Shown here: positions 34,263-45,211 of the stretch, in pieces
Layout of the letters: each line of letters starts with the position of its first letter
Position numbering within the stretch: the stretch's first letter is position 1
DNA from: Volutella citrinella
Lineage: Eukaryota; Ascomycota; Sordariomycetes; Hypocreales; Nectriaceae
NCBI GenBank assembly: GCA_034401135.1
Contig: JAWZSP010000007.1
Location: 3,410,001-3,474,000 of the forward strand
Length of the DNA stretch: 64,000 nucleotides
Reading direction: 5' to 3'
Made by a program: the position numbers and the translations under genes
The notes under the pieces: generated by a model
What the model was told of the DNA's origin: nothing
Seen by the model: only the letters and a program-made list of their open reading frames with translations
Database searches by the model: none

Positions 34263-37200
34263 CGGATACGCGTTCAGTCCCTCGACATCCCGACCGCGTG
34301 CGTCTACAGCTTTACCAGGGGCAGACCATTGAGGTACGACTTTCCATGTGTATGCACCATCCAGCCCTGTGAAACGCAACGGTATGGACACAGCACAACA
34401 TGAGGTTCGCCCTTTATGTAACTCAAATCAGAAGTATTATTATGTTTCCAGCTCTTCCAACCTCAGGCTAACGGTCTCTGTGGATAATATCCCTGCATGA
34501 GGCTTGTCCGGGGAGAGATCCCATTTGCTGCTACAGGATAGATTCCAGTGTCACTCATGTCTCGGCGTCGTTCCCGCTCGATATGCATAGCTGCTCTATC
34601 TCGACAAGTTATTTCGCAACATACTTCCGTCAAGGCCGTGCCTGGGCCCCCGTGTTCGTGCCGGCTGCTCTAATATCTGCAAGAACAGTCTAAAGGCAGG
34701 AGTCGTCTGCCATGCATGACCAACGGCGGCACAATATCTTGACCTTGACGGCGTTACTTCACTCTCCCAGATCTATGCTCTGCCCTCTAAGCCTGCTAAC
34801 ATGAGTTCTTAAATTAACAGTCTCATGAGGATTCAAAGGAGAGTATCTACCAGGAGTTTTTTCTTTCGCGCCCTCAATGGATGAATTCAAGTTGAAACAA
34901 CTTGAGAGTTCGGTTTCACGAGTGGATTTGACGAGGCGTTTTTTCAAGTCTCGAAAGTATTGTCCCTGAATATGCAGGATCGAAACGTTGTCGCGGCCTC
35001 GGCAACATCTCTCAATTTGAAGGCAACCGCCCAGTCATTTCCTCCACCTTTGGGAACTGTGGTATCCCAGTTTTTGCTATGGCCCACGCAAGGAGTGCTG
35101 ATTTCCTCGGATTTGTTGACGACAGCATGACCAGCGAGATGCTACAAACAGCGACCCGATATCCTCTGCGGCAGGGTAGATCTACAACCAGACGTGAGCC
35201 GCTCAACCTGTGAGATATTGTCTAGCCGCTGAGTATATAATACTTCAGCTCAACGATCACAGAGGGGCGTGAAGACCTTCTAGGTGCTGCAATCTCCTTA
35301 TGGTGTATTGAGCTGCGCCAGGGTGACAGAGTCTGAAGTCTTGGCAGAGGGTCCATGCAACGTTGCTGACATTTTGCCAGCTTCAGTTTAGCCAACCTAG
35401 CCAGAGCAGTCTCGCAGCTTACAGTTCTATTATGGCCAGGTGGGCTATGGAGAATGTGTGTAAAGATGAACATGGCGAGGATTTGGCTCATGGCAACTTT
35501 CTGTGCTCCACATGCTTGACGGTAGAGGCCTAGGGTAGCCATTTTTATCCATGCAAAGACAGGCTGCCTACCACGGGAATGGACGGCAGCAATCAGTAGA
35601 GGCTTTCTATAGTGGTATCGACAGACACAGGCGTCAACATTAGCATTGAGGTTATCGGCCCAGGTCTGGCGAAGCAGTTCAGATGGAGCCTAAGGTAGGT
35701 GATCGACACAAGTGTCCTATGACGGCGGCAAGTGGCCCGTCCCATCCGCTAACAGCGAAGACCGAAGAGAAACCAAACGCTGCCCTCGTCTGTCTCGAAA
35801 CATCACCTAAACAAGGGTTGAAATTCCTTGGGGCGAACACGACCAATCGGAGAGGATGCTTCGGCGGGTGAGGCACGTCTTGGGGCTGTCTGTCTCAGAC
35901 ATGGAGGCTTGATGTCATGCGGGGGCGTGAAGGATTGTTCGTCGGATGATGGAAACCAAGGCAACTGGTTCACATTAGCAAGGGAGCCAGCTCGCTGCCA
36001 ATAGCTGGGGCGGACTAATTGCCCTCGATAGGCCGCCTATGGAGAGCGAGGGAAGTGCCCCGTTGGATGGAGAAGCCCTAGGAACTCCCTAGGAACTAGA
36101 GTAAGGGCAGGAGTCTTCTCGGCCGAGCTCTACCGAGTCCTACTGCAGTCCTGTACGTCCACAGGCCTTGTTGCTGCTGCGTTGCACTGTTACCAAGGAC
36201 TACCAGGGGCTGGTTTTTGCCTGACGCACAACTGCGGCGCCACGTACCCCACCAGCATATGGCCTGTTGCTGACCGTGAATCGAGCGCAAGAAACGCCAA
36301 GTTAGAGGCCCTGGAGCTTCCTGTAGTGGTGGGTGCCATGACCAGTCACAGCACGAGTTGGTGCAGCCAGTTCGGCCGACATCTGAACGCGCGGCGCGCA
36401 GGCGGGCGAGTTTGGTGTCGCAGGCAGATTAAAGTGTGAAGCTAGGCCGAGGACGGACGGCCCTGGCTGCAATTGGCACTGGCCTGAGCCACAAGGGATT
36501 GAGCCACAAGGGAACGGAAGTGAAGGGAAGGCAAGGGAAGAGCATAGGCAGGGCGGTCCTGATTCCCTAGAGGGCGAGAATTCACAGACAATTAATGCTG
36601 GACAATTCGTAATCCCTTGCTCATCGCACGTCGCATCGCGCGTCGCTTGTGTGGCCTACCTCGTAAAAGTTGGGCAGCCAAGTCAGCACGGCACCCGCCC
36701 TGCCACTGTCGGCGCCGCGCGCTAGAGCACCTACCGAGAGCACTAAGTGCGCCAGGGCCCAGGGCAGGTGGCCCAGGCACGTGTGGCGCCAGGTCAGGAC
36801 TCAGGACGAGGACGGCCGGGACGAGTCTGGCGCCTCAGAGGTACTACCGGAGGCACCAGGTCCGGACATGAGACGACCAACCACCCTCGATTTTCCCGGT
36901 GATCTGGCAGACCACCAGATCCCGTCGTCTGGCAGATCCCTCGCTCCATTCTCCCTCTTGCGTGCGCGCACGTCGTGACTCAGGAATTCTTACTCAACTT
37001 CCTTTACTCCTGCGCCTCTCACCCATCCACCCACCACACCAGTGACCACCCACAGTGCTCACAGCCTCTCGCGCCACCCCACCGAAGCCTGACCTGCAGT
37101 CAACCCGTCAGCCTGCCAGCCAAGCTACCAGTCATCCAATCCATCCAATCCAGCCTGCCCAGGCCAGACCCGAACCCGACCTTGGCCTGGCCCTGTCCGC

Positions 37201-37531
37201 CGCCGCCTTGCCTTGCTTGTCCTGCGTGCACCCGCGCGTATCGCCCGCCACATCGTCCTCGTCCGTCAACCTCTGTTCTCGCCCCCCCAAGAGACGGCCC
37301 CTGCGAGGCACAACCGACGATACGAAGCCGACGATGATGCGCCAGCCGCTACACCTCGTGTCGTGACCGCGCGCCCGCATCGCCTTCCCTGCTTGGCCGC
37401 TCCGATACCACCATCTTGGTCCTACGCCCCCACACAGTCTCCCCACTCGGCCGCCCGTCGACGTTGAGCCCGTCCCGCCGTTGAGTCGTCGACCCATTGA
37501 CTTGGCCCGTTCTGGCATTACATAGCCCAGC
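34263..37531. other. gene-poor region, 3.3 kb
   Basis: 34.4-35.9 kb is more AT-rich than the surroundings and holds no clear gene. A minus-strand 106-codon frame at 35222-35542 and a plus-strand 85-codon frame at 36182-36439 have no recognisable features. Short direct repeats occur at about 36070-36100 (CCTAGGAACT twice) and 36488-36515 (GAGCCACAAGGG twice). The last 0.6 kb is a pyrimidine-rich leader of the next gene and includes a TGACTCA site at 36975. Confidence 0.5.
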
Positions 37532-40500
37532 ATGTTATCCCACTTGCGTTTCCATCGCCGAGGGCCCTCGAATCCCACTTCGCCTGGCCCCGATCCATAT
37601 CTCTCCTCTCCATTGGGGCAATCCTCGCTCTACTCTCCCGACGCACTGTCGCCCGACCACAGACCCGCCTCGTCCAGCTCGTCTGCCCTGCCTCCCAAAT
37701 TGCCTCCCATCGCTCGTGTAACCTCGACCGAGTCCGAGCCGCCTCCCGAACCTCGACGAGATGCCGACATGTCGGAACCGCGCCAGCAGCAGGTGCAGCG
37801 CTCGCCCTACCAGACAAGCTCCGGCTTCATCGGTGGCGTTGCCTTGCTGAACTACCGCCGCGATGTCGAGGCCCAGTCCGCCGATGCCGAAGGCAACCCG
37901 CGAGGACTAGGTCTGGATAACACACACTTCGCCGGTTCCCAGGCCGCCTCTACCCAGGCCGCATATCCCCCGCCGTCAAGACCTGCGCCCCAAGCACCCA
38001 AGTCCTCCAAGATGCCGTCCTCCTTCACCGCACCTACCGAGCTTCACCACCATGCCTCAGCGGCCCCAACCGGCCGCCGACAGCCTGGCGCTCGCCTCAA
38101 CAACGATTTGCCCATGCTGGCGCCGACGTCGAGTAACATCGAAGTCCCGAAACCCAAAAAAGGCCTCCCTTTTCTGAAAAATCCCATGACGACCTTGTTG
38201 ATGCGTCGGAAGAACAGCCAGCTTGTGACGGACCTTCATCCCCAGCCGCTCGGAAACTCAGCTGAGCAGCTCACGTACGACCCGCGGATCAGAGGAACCC
38301 GAGTCCATGATTTCAGTGCCCCGAGACAAAAGCGAACTCCCATAAGCATAGAGTCACCATATATCCCGCCAACACCACAGCTTGGTACGCTGCCGGACCA
38401 GCGTCCGGCAGTTCACTCTCTAAAGGTTCCCGAGGATGGTGTTGTCAGCCAGGGCTCGAGCCAGCGGGATCCCAGCCTCGCATCCGGCTCAGTCTATTCC
38501 CAGAATTCTAAGTCGCTGCATAACACACCGAGCGTCGTTTCGTCCCACACCCGCCAGTCAGGCGCCGACCCAGCATCACAGTCTCCAATCGCACCACCGG
38601 TCCCGCCCAAGGATGAAACGCCCATCTCCGTACAGCCGCGGTCGTCACATGCGTCTCGACTCATTGACGAGGAGCGGCGATCTACGTATTCAAAGTCTTC
38701 GTCTACGCGCTCCCGGCAATTTTCACTGTCAGGAAGATCAAGCAAGGATGGGCCCTCTGCTCTCCCCCGACATATGAAGAGCACATCATCGCGATTTAGC
38801 TTCGATATGATTGGGGCTGCGGAACAGGAGAGGATCCTCGAAGATAGGCATCGCCAGCGAGAGCTGGAGAAGAAGGCGGCCGGCCCACCTCCAGCCAGCC
38901 GAGACTCTCGCTTTGACGACTTTGACGACGACAGTTTCGACTACGATGCAATGATGGACGATGACTATCCAGAGGAAGAGATTCCCATGGTCGGAGACGA
39001 TTACGATGATGGAGCTTTTGATGATGAGCATCCTGACAATGACCAGGAGAATTTCTCCGGCTTCGTCTTCCAGGCGTCCAATCCAGCTTCCGAATTGACA
39101 AGCCCACGCAGCGCAGGATTCCAAATCACGCCGAGAGACGGTGACGGCAACGCGATCGGATACGCCATGAGCAAGGATTCTCCAGGATTCTTGTCAGCAC
39201 TGTCGCCAAATCTTCCTCTGGATATGGCACCCCCGAACCCGGGGCCCGCCGGCCTTGGAATCCGAGGGCTGGATCTTCCAGGGCCCACCAGCGTCGACCA
39301 TGAGACAGCATTCCAGCCGAGTCAACAGCTGTCCCCTACGAGCCCCCCACGCAAGCAGAAAGACGACGACCTCTATTTTGATGGCGAAGCGACCGGTTTT
39401 GAAAACGAGTTTGCGGAAGACCTCGCCGCTCCACCTGAATGGGACGATACTCCCTTTGACGAATCCATCTTTGACAACAACGACACCGATCAGTATGGCC
39501 GCCCAATAGCAGGAGCGTTCGCCCAGGCCCAAGCTGCTCGGCAAGACGCATTGAAGAAAGAACCGGAGCTCACCTCCCGATTCTCTACTCAGTTTGCTGC
39601 TGGCGTTTCCCAACCAACAGCCAAGACCTCACTCAGTGTCGCGCCACAAACCACCTCATCCGACACTGCTGAGCCCGAACCTAACTCTAGGCCTCGATCT
39701 CTGGGAGAAAATAAGAGCATTCCGCAGGTCACCATCGACACAGGTGACTCGATGGCCGCCTACCAGGCCGCACTTGCTGCTGCTGCGTACGAGGCCGCCG
39801 CATCTGGTAAATTCCAGCGCAGCACATCACCAACGCCAGACGAAGTTCCCTCGTCTGAGCTTGGCCACTCACCGGCAACTCCTGAACGAGGGGGACTTGA
39901 AGACTACGAAAATGACGACTACGGCTATTCCTATGAGAACATGGCTGATTTCGAGCTCGACGATGATGCCATTATTGCTGAAGCGAATGCCAGCGCTTTG
40001 GCCAACGACTCGGATGGATGGTACGGCCAGGAGTTTGGCTTCTACTCGGCACCGGCCGGCCAAAACGGGCCCAACTACGAGTACTCCAACGGCGGCTTCT
40101 TTGGGCCCAAGGGCGGGTTGGATCGTTCAGCCAGTGAGAGGATGGTGTCGCGAGAGCCCAATCTCACACCCATCACGGAGCGCTCCGAGTACTCCAACCG
40201 CAATTCCATCATGAGCATGAACTTGCCGGGCTTTGGGTCGGGCACACCCATACAGAGCCCTGGCCTCGCCCAGCTTGCGCTCCTGGGCGACCGAGGCGAT
40301 GAGATGAGCCTGTCAGCCCTCCTACGTCTGCGCAACAAGGCCTGGGGCGGCTCCCAGGTCAGTCTGGCGTCGAGCCGCGATGGTTCACCGCGCTCGGAGC
40401 GAGGCGAGGTCCCAAGCTCGCCATGGGGCCAGTCGGTGGCTAGCCCAACCACGTATCACGCTCGCAAGAATTCGGTGCTGTCTGCCATCAGCTGCGACTC

Positions 40501-40936
40501 CGAGGGGGACAGTGTGTCCGGAAGCCCGACGCTGACGGGCGGACTGCCCAGCTTTACATGCCCGCCGCCTCCCGTTCCCCAATTGGATGAGAAACAAGCC
40601 AGAAAGCAAGACGACTTGACGATATCGACGTCTGGCATCTCTGTCCCATCCGAAAGGACAGGAAAGACGCTCTCTCCCATCTCTGACGTAACGGATACCC
40701 CTCTATCGGCCTTGACCAGCCCGCTGGAGCCCACCAAGAGCAACGGCAGCTCGGGCTCAAGTAAGCCTCTGCGCCCGGGGATGGGCCATCGGCACAAGGG
40801 ATCTGCCGATAGCATTTCGTACTTCAAAGAGGGGGAGAGCGGGGCGACGCGTTGGGTGATGGAGCGACGGAGAACGAGCGAGCTTGGGCAGGTGGAGATA
40901 CTCGAGCGAGAAGTTGTCGAGGGCGGACGAATCTAG
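37532..40936 (+). CDS. conserved low-complexity fungal protein of unknown function
   Basis: Single exon, 1134 aa. The protein is Ser/Pro-rich and mostly disordered. Conserved-looking islands are GGVALLNYRRDVEA near 108, FLKNPMTTLLMRRKNSQLV near 214-232 and YDPRIRGTRVHDFSAPRQ near 250. There is an acidic run (DDFDDDSFDYDAMMDDDYPE) near 465, and a later patch with NLTPITERSEYSNRNSIMSM and LSLSALLRLRNKAWGGSQ-type sequence. The C-terminus (GATRWVMERRRTSELG) is basic and looks conserved. I have seen the YDPRIRGTRVHDFSAP pattern in other filamentous ascomycete proteins but know of no assigned function. There is no signal peptide or membrane helix. A role as a regulatory scaffold is speculation. Confidence 0.85.
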   Translation: MLSHLRFHRRGPSNPTSPGPDPYLSSPLGQSSLYSPDALSPDHRPASSSSSALPPKLPPIARVTSTESEPPPEPRRDADMSEPRQQQVQRSPYQTSSGFIGGVALLNYRRDVEAQSADAEGNPRGLGLDNTHFAGSQAASTQAAYPPPSRPAPQAPKSSKMPSSFTAPTELHHHASAAPTGRRQPGARLNNDLPMLAPTSSNIEVPKPKKGLPFLKNPMTTLLMRRKNSQLVTDLHPQPLGNSAEQLTYDPRIRGTRVHDFSAPRQKRTPISIESPYIPPTPQLGTLPDQRPAVHSLKVPEDGVVSQGSSQRDPSLASGSVYSQNSKSLHNTPSVVSSHTRQSGADPASQSPIAPPVPPKDETPISVQPRSSHASRLIDEERRSTYSKSSSTRSRQFSLSGRSSKDGPSALPRHMKSTSSRFSFDMIGAAEQERILEDRHRQRELEKKAAGPPPASRDSRFDDFDDDSFDYDAMMDDDYPEEEIPMVGDDYDDGAFDDEHPDNDQENFSGFVFQASNPASELTSPRSAGFQITPRDGDGNAIGYAMSKDSPGFLSALSPNLPLDMAPPNPGPAGLGIRGLDLPGPTSVDHETAFQPSQQLSPTSPPRKQKDDDLYFDGEATGFENEFAEDLAAPPEWDDTPFDESIFDNNDTDQYGRPIAGAFAQAQAARQDALKKEPELTSRFSTQFAAGVSQPTAKTSLSVAPQTTSSDTAEPEPNSRPRSLGENKSIPQVTIDTGDSMAAYQAALAAAAYEAAASGKFQRSTSPTPDEVPSSELGHSPATPERGGLEDYENDDYGYSYENMADFELDDDAIIAEANASALANDSDGWYGQEFGFYSAPAGQNGPNYEYSNGGFFGPKGGLDRSASERMVSREPNLTPITERSEYSNRNSIMSMNLPGFGSGTPIQSPGLAQLALLGDRGDEMSLSALLRLRNKAWGGSQVSLASSRDGSPRSERGEVPSSPWGQSVASPTTYHARKNSVLSAISCDSEGDSVSGSPTLTGGLPSFTCPPPPVPQLDEKQARKQDDLTISTSGISVPSERTGKTLSPISDVTDTPLSALTSPLEPTKSNGSSGSSKPLRPGMGHRHKGSADSISYFKEGESGATRWVMERRRTSELGQVEILEREVVEGGRI

Positions 40937-41539
40937 ATTTGATCCACGTTTGGGTTTTTGGATTGAGCAATGAATAATGAGCACCGGAGTGGTATAGTTG
41001 AGACTGGTGAATTGGATTGGGATTCGGGCGTTTAGGTAAAGGGAAAAAAGGCTGATGGTGTTTTTGCGCCTTTTGCCGCAAGCACCAGGGCGGCGGGCTT
41101 ATCATTACAAGGCTTACAGCAATATCGGAGTATCGCCAAAGGATGGGAATGTGAGATACCCAGCGGGCGCGCATAGAATGTAGAGCTCGACCTGCGTCAT
41201 TGATGGTGTTGAAGTCGAAAGATTGGGGCCTGGATATAATAATGCAATGCTCTTGGATGAGAAGTGCTTGCAGATGATTGTACCTGTTCAATTAATGCAG
41301 TGGAGTGAGACGAGATACACTGTTGCATATTCCACCTGTTACATCATCGATCCAAGTGAAGTCGATTGACCGTTTGTCTGAGGCCGATGGAGATGCGGTG
41401 GGGCTGACTAATTTGAGTGGCAATTGTCGAACTGCCGACCTCAACCTTGACCTCAACCTCACACTTACATCCGAGGGCGGCTGTCCTGGCTGACCGCGAA
41501 CACACTTCAGTATATCGCCCAATTCACTAGTCGGGTATC
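40937..41539. other. intergenic spacer
   Basis: About 600 nt of 3' UTR and promoter. An imperfect (ACCTCA)n-like stretch, CTCAACCTTGACCTCAACCTC, lies near 41440-41461. No gene is recognised. Confidence 0.5.
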
Positions 41540-43099
41540 ATGTCGCTGCTGGCGTGCAGCAGCAGGCTCGCGTGCCGGCGTTGCTTGCGTGCGACTCAGC
41601 ATGCGACATCAATCCGCGCCTCCGCCTACTCATCAAACACAGCCAATTCCTCAGCCAGCACCGATACGCCCAAGGATCCATCTCCAAAAGACGAGGATTC
41701 ATCAAAGTCCAAGGCCGCAGGCGAAAAGAAAGAGCCCGGGGCAATGTCGCGAAGGCTAGAGGAGGCCACAGAGGAAGCCCTCTTCACTGGGGGCCGGGCC
41801 GGGCGCCGCGCCATTGAGGCAGCGGGGTTCTCGGATGAGCTCAAGGAGAGGCTGCTGGACAAGATCGCCGACGCCAAGTTCCACTCAGATCACGCGGGTG
41901 CATTCGCGCAGGCAGGCATGCCTTCGGCTGCGGGAGAGGGAACGCGCCACGTTGCCGCCGCGGATCCCTGGACCGGCGAGGAGGCGACAGCGGATGCGGT
42001 CCTACGGATGCTGGACGACGCAAAGAAGCCGCTCGGCCCCGAGAGCCGGGGCAAGTTCCAGCCGCCGCCCGTCGATATGCGGCTGCAGCGGGATCCGGCG
42101 AAGTCAGCCGGGCAGAAGGTGGCGGCGGCGCGAGACCGGGCGTCCATGTACGCGGGCCTGGGGATGAAGGAGAAGAGCGGGATGAGCGAAGACGAGAAGG
42201 AGGCCTACCGGCGGGAGCTCCGGGAGCGGTTCGACCCGGGCTACAGGGCGATGCCCCACTCGCTGGGCGGCATGGCGGCGCTGGCCAACGAGCGCATCGA
42301 GAACGCCATCTCGCGCGGCCAGTTCAAGGACATCCCGCGCGGCCGGGGCGTCGAGCGGGACGCCCGCGCGGACAACCCCTTCATCGACACCACTGAGTAC
42401 ATCATGAACAAGATGATCCAGCGGCAGGACATGGTACCGCCGTGGATCGAGAAGCAGCAGGAGCTGTCCAAGGCGGCCAACGCCTTCAGGGCCCGGCTGC
42501 GCAACGACTGGCGGCGGCACGCGGCGAGGACTATTTCTGCCAAGGGGGGATCGCTCCAGGACAAGATGCAGCGGGCGGACGCGTATGCAGCGGCGGAGGA
42601 GGCGCACAACCCGCGGCCCGGGGGCACGGGGGCCAAGAACCAGGTGTCGTCGGCCGTCGAAGCGGCAGCATCGGACACGGCCTCGCCAGCGACCACACCG
42701 GTAACACCACAGTCCGGCCCCCTGCCGCGGCCGTTCCGCGACCCAGCGTGGGAGGCGGCCGAGCAGTCGTACCTCAAGCTGTCCGTCGACCACATCAACA
42801 CGCTGACGCGCAGCTACAACCTGATGGCGCCGGACATGGCCAAGAAGCCGTACCTGTCGCTGGAGCGCGAGCTGAGCAACTGCTTCCGCGACGTGGCGCC
42901 GCAGGTGGCCGGGGAGATACGGCAGCGGGCGACGGGGGCGCCGCGCCGGAGCGTGGGAGGGCCGGCGAGGGAGCGGAGCGGCGGGGATACGTTGCTCGGG
43001 CAGTTAGCGGACGGGAAGCCGGTGAAGATACACACGGAGGCGGAGGAGAAGGCGTATGGGCTGAAGCAGTGGTGGAGGGACGTGTGGAAGAAGGAGTAG
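41540..43099 (+). CDS. mitochondrial DnaJC28-like protein (DUF1992)
   Basis: Single exon, 519 aa. Residues 1-35 are rich in Arg, Ala, Ser and Cys with no acidic residue until about 41, a typical mitochondrial presequence. The DUF1992 (DnaJ homologue subfamily C member 28 conserved) domain spans about 248-311: ANERIENAISRGQFKDIPRG, then DNPFIDTTEYIMNKMIQRQ and PPWIEKQQEL. No J domain (HPD) is present, as in fungal relatives. A Glu/Ala/Lys-rich linker and a helical C-terminal region (YLKLSVDHINTLTRSYNLMAP) follow. The molecular role is unknown. The very high GC content produces long antisense frames that are shadows. Confidence 0.88.
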   Translation: MSLLACSSRLACRRCLRATQHATSIRASAYSSNTANSSASTDTPKDPSPKDEDSSKSKAAGEKKEPGAMSRRLEEATEEALFTGGRAGRRAIEAAGFSDELKERLLDKIADAKFHSDHAGAFAQAGMPSAAGEGTRHVAAADPWTGEEATADAVLRMLDDAKKPLGPESRGKFQPPPVDMRLQRDPAKSAGQKVAAARDRASMYAGLGMKEKSGMSEDEKEAYRRELRERFDPGYRAMPHSLGGMAALANERIENAISRGQFKDIPRGRGVERDARADNPFIDTTEYIMNKMIQRQDMVPPWIEKQQELSKAANAFRARLRNDWRRHAARTISAKGGSLQDKMQRADAYAAAEEAHNPRPGGTGAKNQVSSAVEAAASDTASPATTPVTPQSGPLPRPFRDPAWEAAEQSYLKLSVDHINTLTRSYNLMAPDMAKKPYLSLERELSNCFRDVAPQVAGEIRQRATGAPRRSVGGPARERSGGDTLLGQLADGKPVKIHTEAEEKAYGLKQWWRDVWKKE

Positions 43100-43393
43100 G
43101 CCGATGGACGAAGAGGAGGATCTTGGCCCGTGGGTAGTCGGAGAACCCGGCCAGCGACGAAATTGTACATCTAGTGTAGCTAGTTGAGTTGTGTATATTA
43201 CCACTTGACGTTCAAGGAACATGAAGCTACTGTATTGGTTGGATGCAGTGTGGTCTGGATATAAGACAGTATATAGTAGAGGTGAGCTACACCAAAACAG
43301 TCCAGCAGATGCTAATTAATGACAGAATCTATTACCGAATGCAGCCTCCACTCTAGCCATTCCCAAAACGCCTATGTATTATTCAACCCCCTA
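43100..43393. other. convergent 3' spacer
   Basis: About 290 nt between the DnaJC28-like and DUF2235 genes; AT-richer than either, no feature seen. Confidence 0.5.
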
Positions 43394-45211
43394 TTAGCCC
43401 CGGGTATCATGTAGCGCGTCCCTGCGTCCAGGGTGTCTCGCCCGCCAACGCCCACGACGCCACCATCTCTGCTTCCTCTCTCCTTTCTGCTTGCTGCGGT
43501 CCTCAGACGTGCTCCTCGAGCCGCCCTCCTCAGCCCTGCGGTGACAAGCATCGCACAGATCGGCGTCGCGAATGCTATCTCTCTCCAAACCCAACAGCGC
43601 CGCCTCAAGAGCCCCGACGCCCGCCTCGTCGATCTGGCCCGCGTGCTTCTCCTTGGACCCAGCCGGGACATTCTTCTTCAGCCAGAAGGGCGGACCCCTC
43701 TCGGGCAGCATCAGCACATAGCCTGGGACTGTGGTGACGTTGCCCTCGACGTACGGGATGCGCAGCCGCGCGCCAATATGCACCTGGACGGGCGTGTGTG
43801 CGTCGCCCGTGCTCTCGAGGTTGCCGACGCCGTTGACGTTCCTATCCGCAGTCGCGCGGCGGATCATTTCACCTGGGTAACGGATTCCTTGGCCGATGAC
43901 TGCGAGCACGGCCTTGCTCGTGCGGTGCGTAGGCTTGCTAAACCACTCTTGCTTGGAACCACCCCTAATGCCTCCGGGAGCAGAGTTGTTGTATCTGGGA
44001 AAGTAACACTCAAGCTTTTGTCTATCGAAGCTTAAGCCTAGGTGGGAGTCCAGCTGCTGGATCATCCAAGCCAGGGGAGCGTGTACGAGACTCTCCGTGT
44101 CCTCGATCCAGCCCATGTCGCCGTGGTTGCCGGGGAAGTAGACCTGGTGGATGTTGGTGCCGCGCATGAGCGTCGGACGGAATGGGGCCCGAGTCTCATT
44201 GAGGGCAAGACAGTGGAAGGAGAACCGTACGTCTGTGGTCTAAGTCAGCGCGTGAGTCTTCAACGGTCATGATTGGGATGAATTACTATTTGCCACCCGG
44301 GTATCACCCCCAGGCTTGTGTCGGCGGAAGAGGGAGAGCGGCCTCGCAAGTCCAGACACGGGAAGCCCCAAGGAGCCAACGGTATCAAAGCAGCACAGAG
44401 CATCAATCTGGACATTTTCCCAGCCTGTTTATTACGATTAGAACAGACCTCGATGGTTGGTAGAAGGGCAGCCTTGGCCAACGTACGTTCACAATGTAGG
44501 AGCAACCGAGCCAGGGCAGCTTCGTTGGGGACCAAGTGCTTCTCGCAGGCCTTGTACATGTCACTGAAGAGGCTCTCGCTGCCGTTCTTGGGCAGGCCGG
44601 CAAACTCGATCAGCAAGGCTAGGTAGCGGGCAGCCCAGGCGCCTAAGTACAAAGCATCGTCAGTCGTGGACCAGAGATGAAGATGGGAAACGGTGCGACT
44701 GACCTCGAGAGTAACCACAGAGTATGATTCTGTCGCCGTCTTGGTACTGACGGGAGAGTGTCCCTAAGAAGCATCAGAAAGTGTACAAAAAATGGAACGA
44801 GATCTGGCTGACTGTATGTAGAAATGACGTTTTCCAGGGTTCCCCAGCCGCCAATGCCTGTCGATCGTCAGTCAGTAGGCGTCAGCGAGTACATGGCATG
44901 CAGGGAGACTCACCTCCAATCATTCGGTCCACCCAGCTGATGCCCGATCCAACGCCGCTGATCATTATCTCTGCGACATCCTCGCCGCCCGAGATGAGCT
45001 GGGGCAGCACCGAGGCGACTGTGCGGCGGTGGCTCAAGACGCCGCCCGCCCATGTTCCTAATCGTCATCAGAGGAACGTACGGAAGAATGCTTGAGAGAC
45101 GATGGTACCGTTGAAGGAGGCAAAGTGGAGTCTTGGTCCACGGCGCGAAGGCTCGGGTTCTGGTGTGGGCGAGGCCGAGGAGCCTCGAAGTAGCGAACGG
45201 AGTTTGGCCAT
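43394..45211 (-). CDS. DUF2235 (Tle1-like) alpha/beta-hydrolase
   Basis: Seven exons on the minus strand (45109-45211, 44914-45057, 44813-44857, 44704-44763, 44487-44642, 44308-44424, 43394-44232) give 487 aa. All introns are phase 1, which strengthens the model. Hallmarks are FNGTW near 33-37, equivalent to the FDGTWN start of DUF2235, and the nucleophile elbow GYSRGAWAARYLA with Ser near 116. CFDTVGSLGLP near 183-193, with the catalytic Asp, and VYFPGNHGDMGW near 240-251, with the catalytic His region, complete the set. DUF2235 is the catalytic domain of the bacterial type VI phospholipase Tle1 and is widespread in fungi, where it is thought to be a lipase or esterase. The last 45 residues are unusually basic (Arg/Lys/Trp-rich). 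No signal peptide is seen. Confidence 0.85.

Noticed and set aside
35222..35542. 106-codon minus-strand frame in AT-richer DNA
   Set aside because: No signal peptide or domain; hydrophobic start is weak and no supporting exon structure is seen.
42104..42793. 229-codon minus-strand frame
   Set aside because: Shadow of the DnaJC28-like gene, very Arg/Leu/Val-rich because of the codon bias on the other strand.
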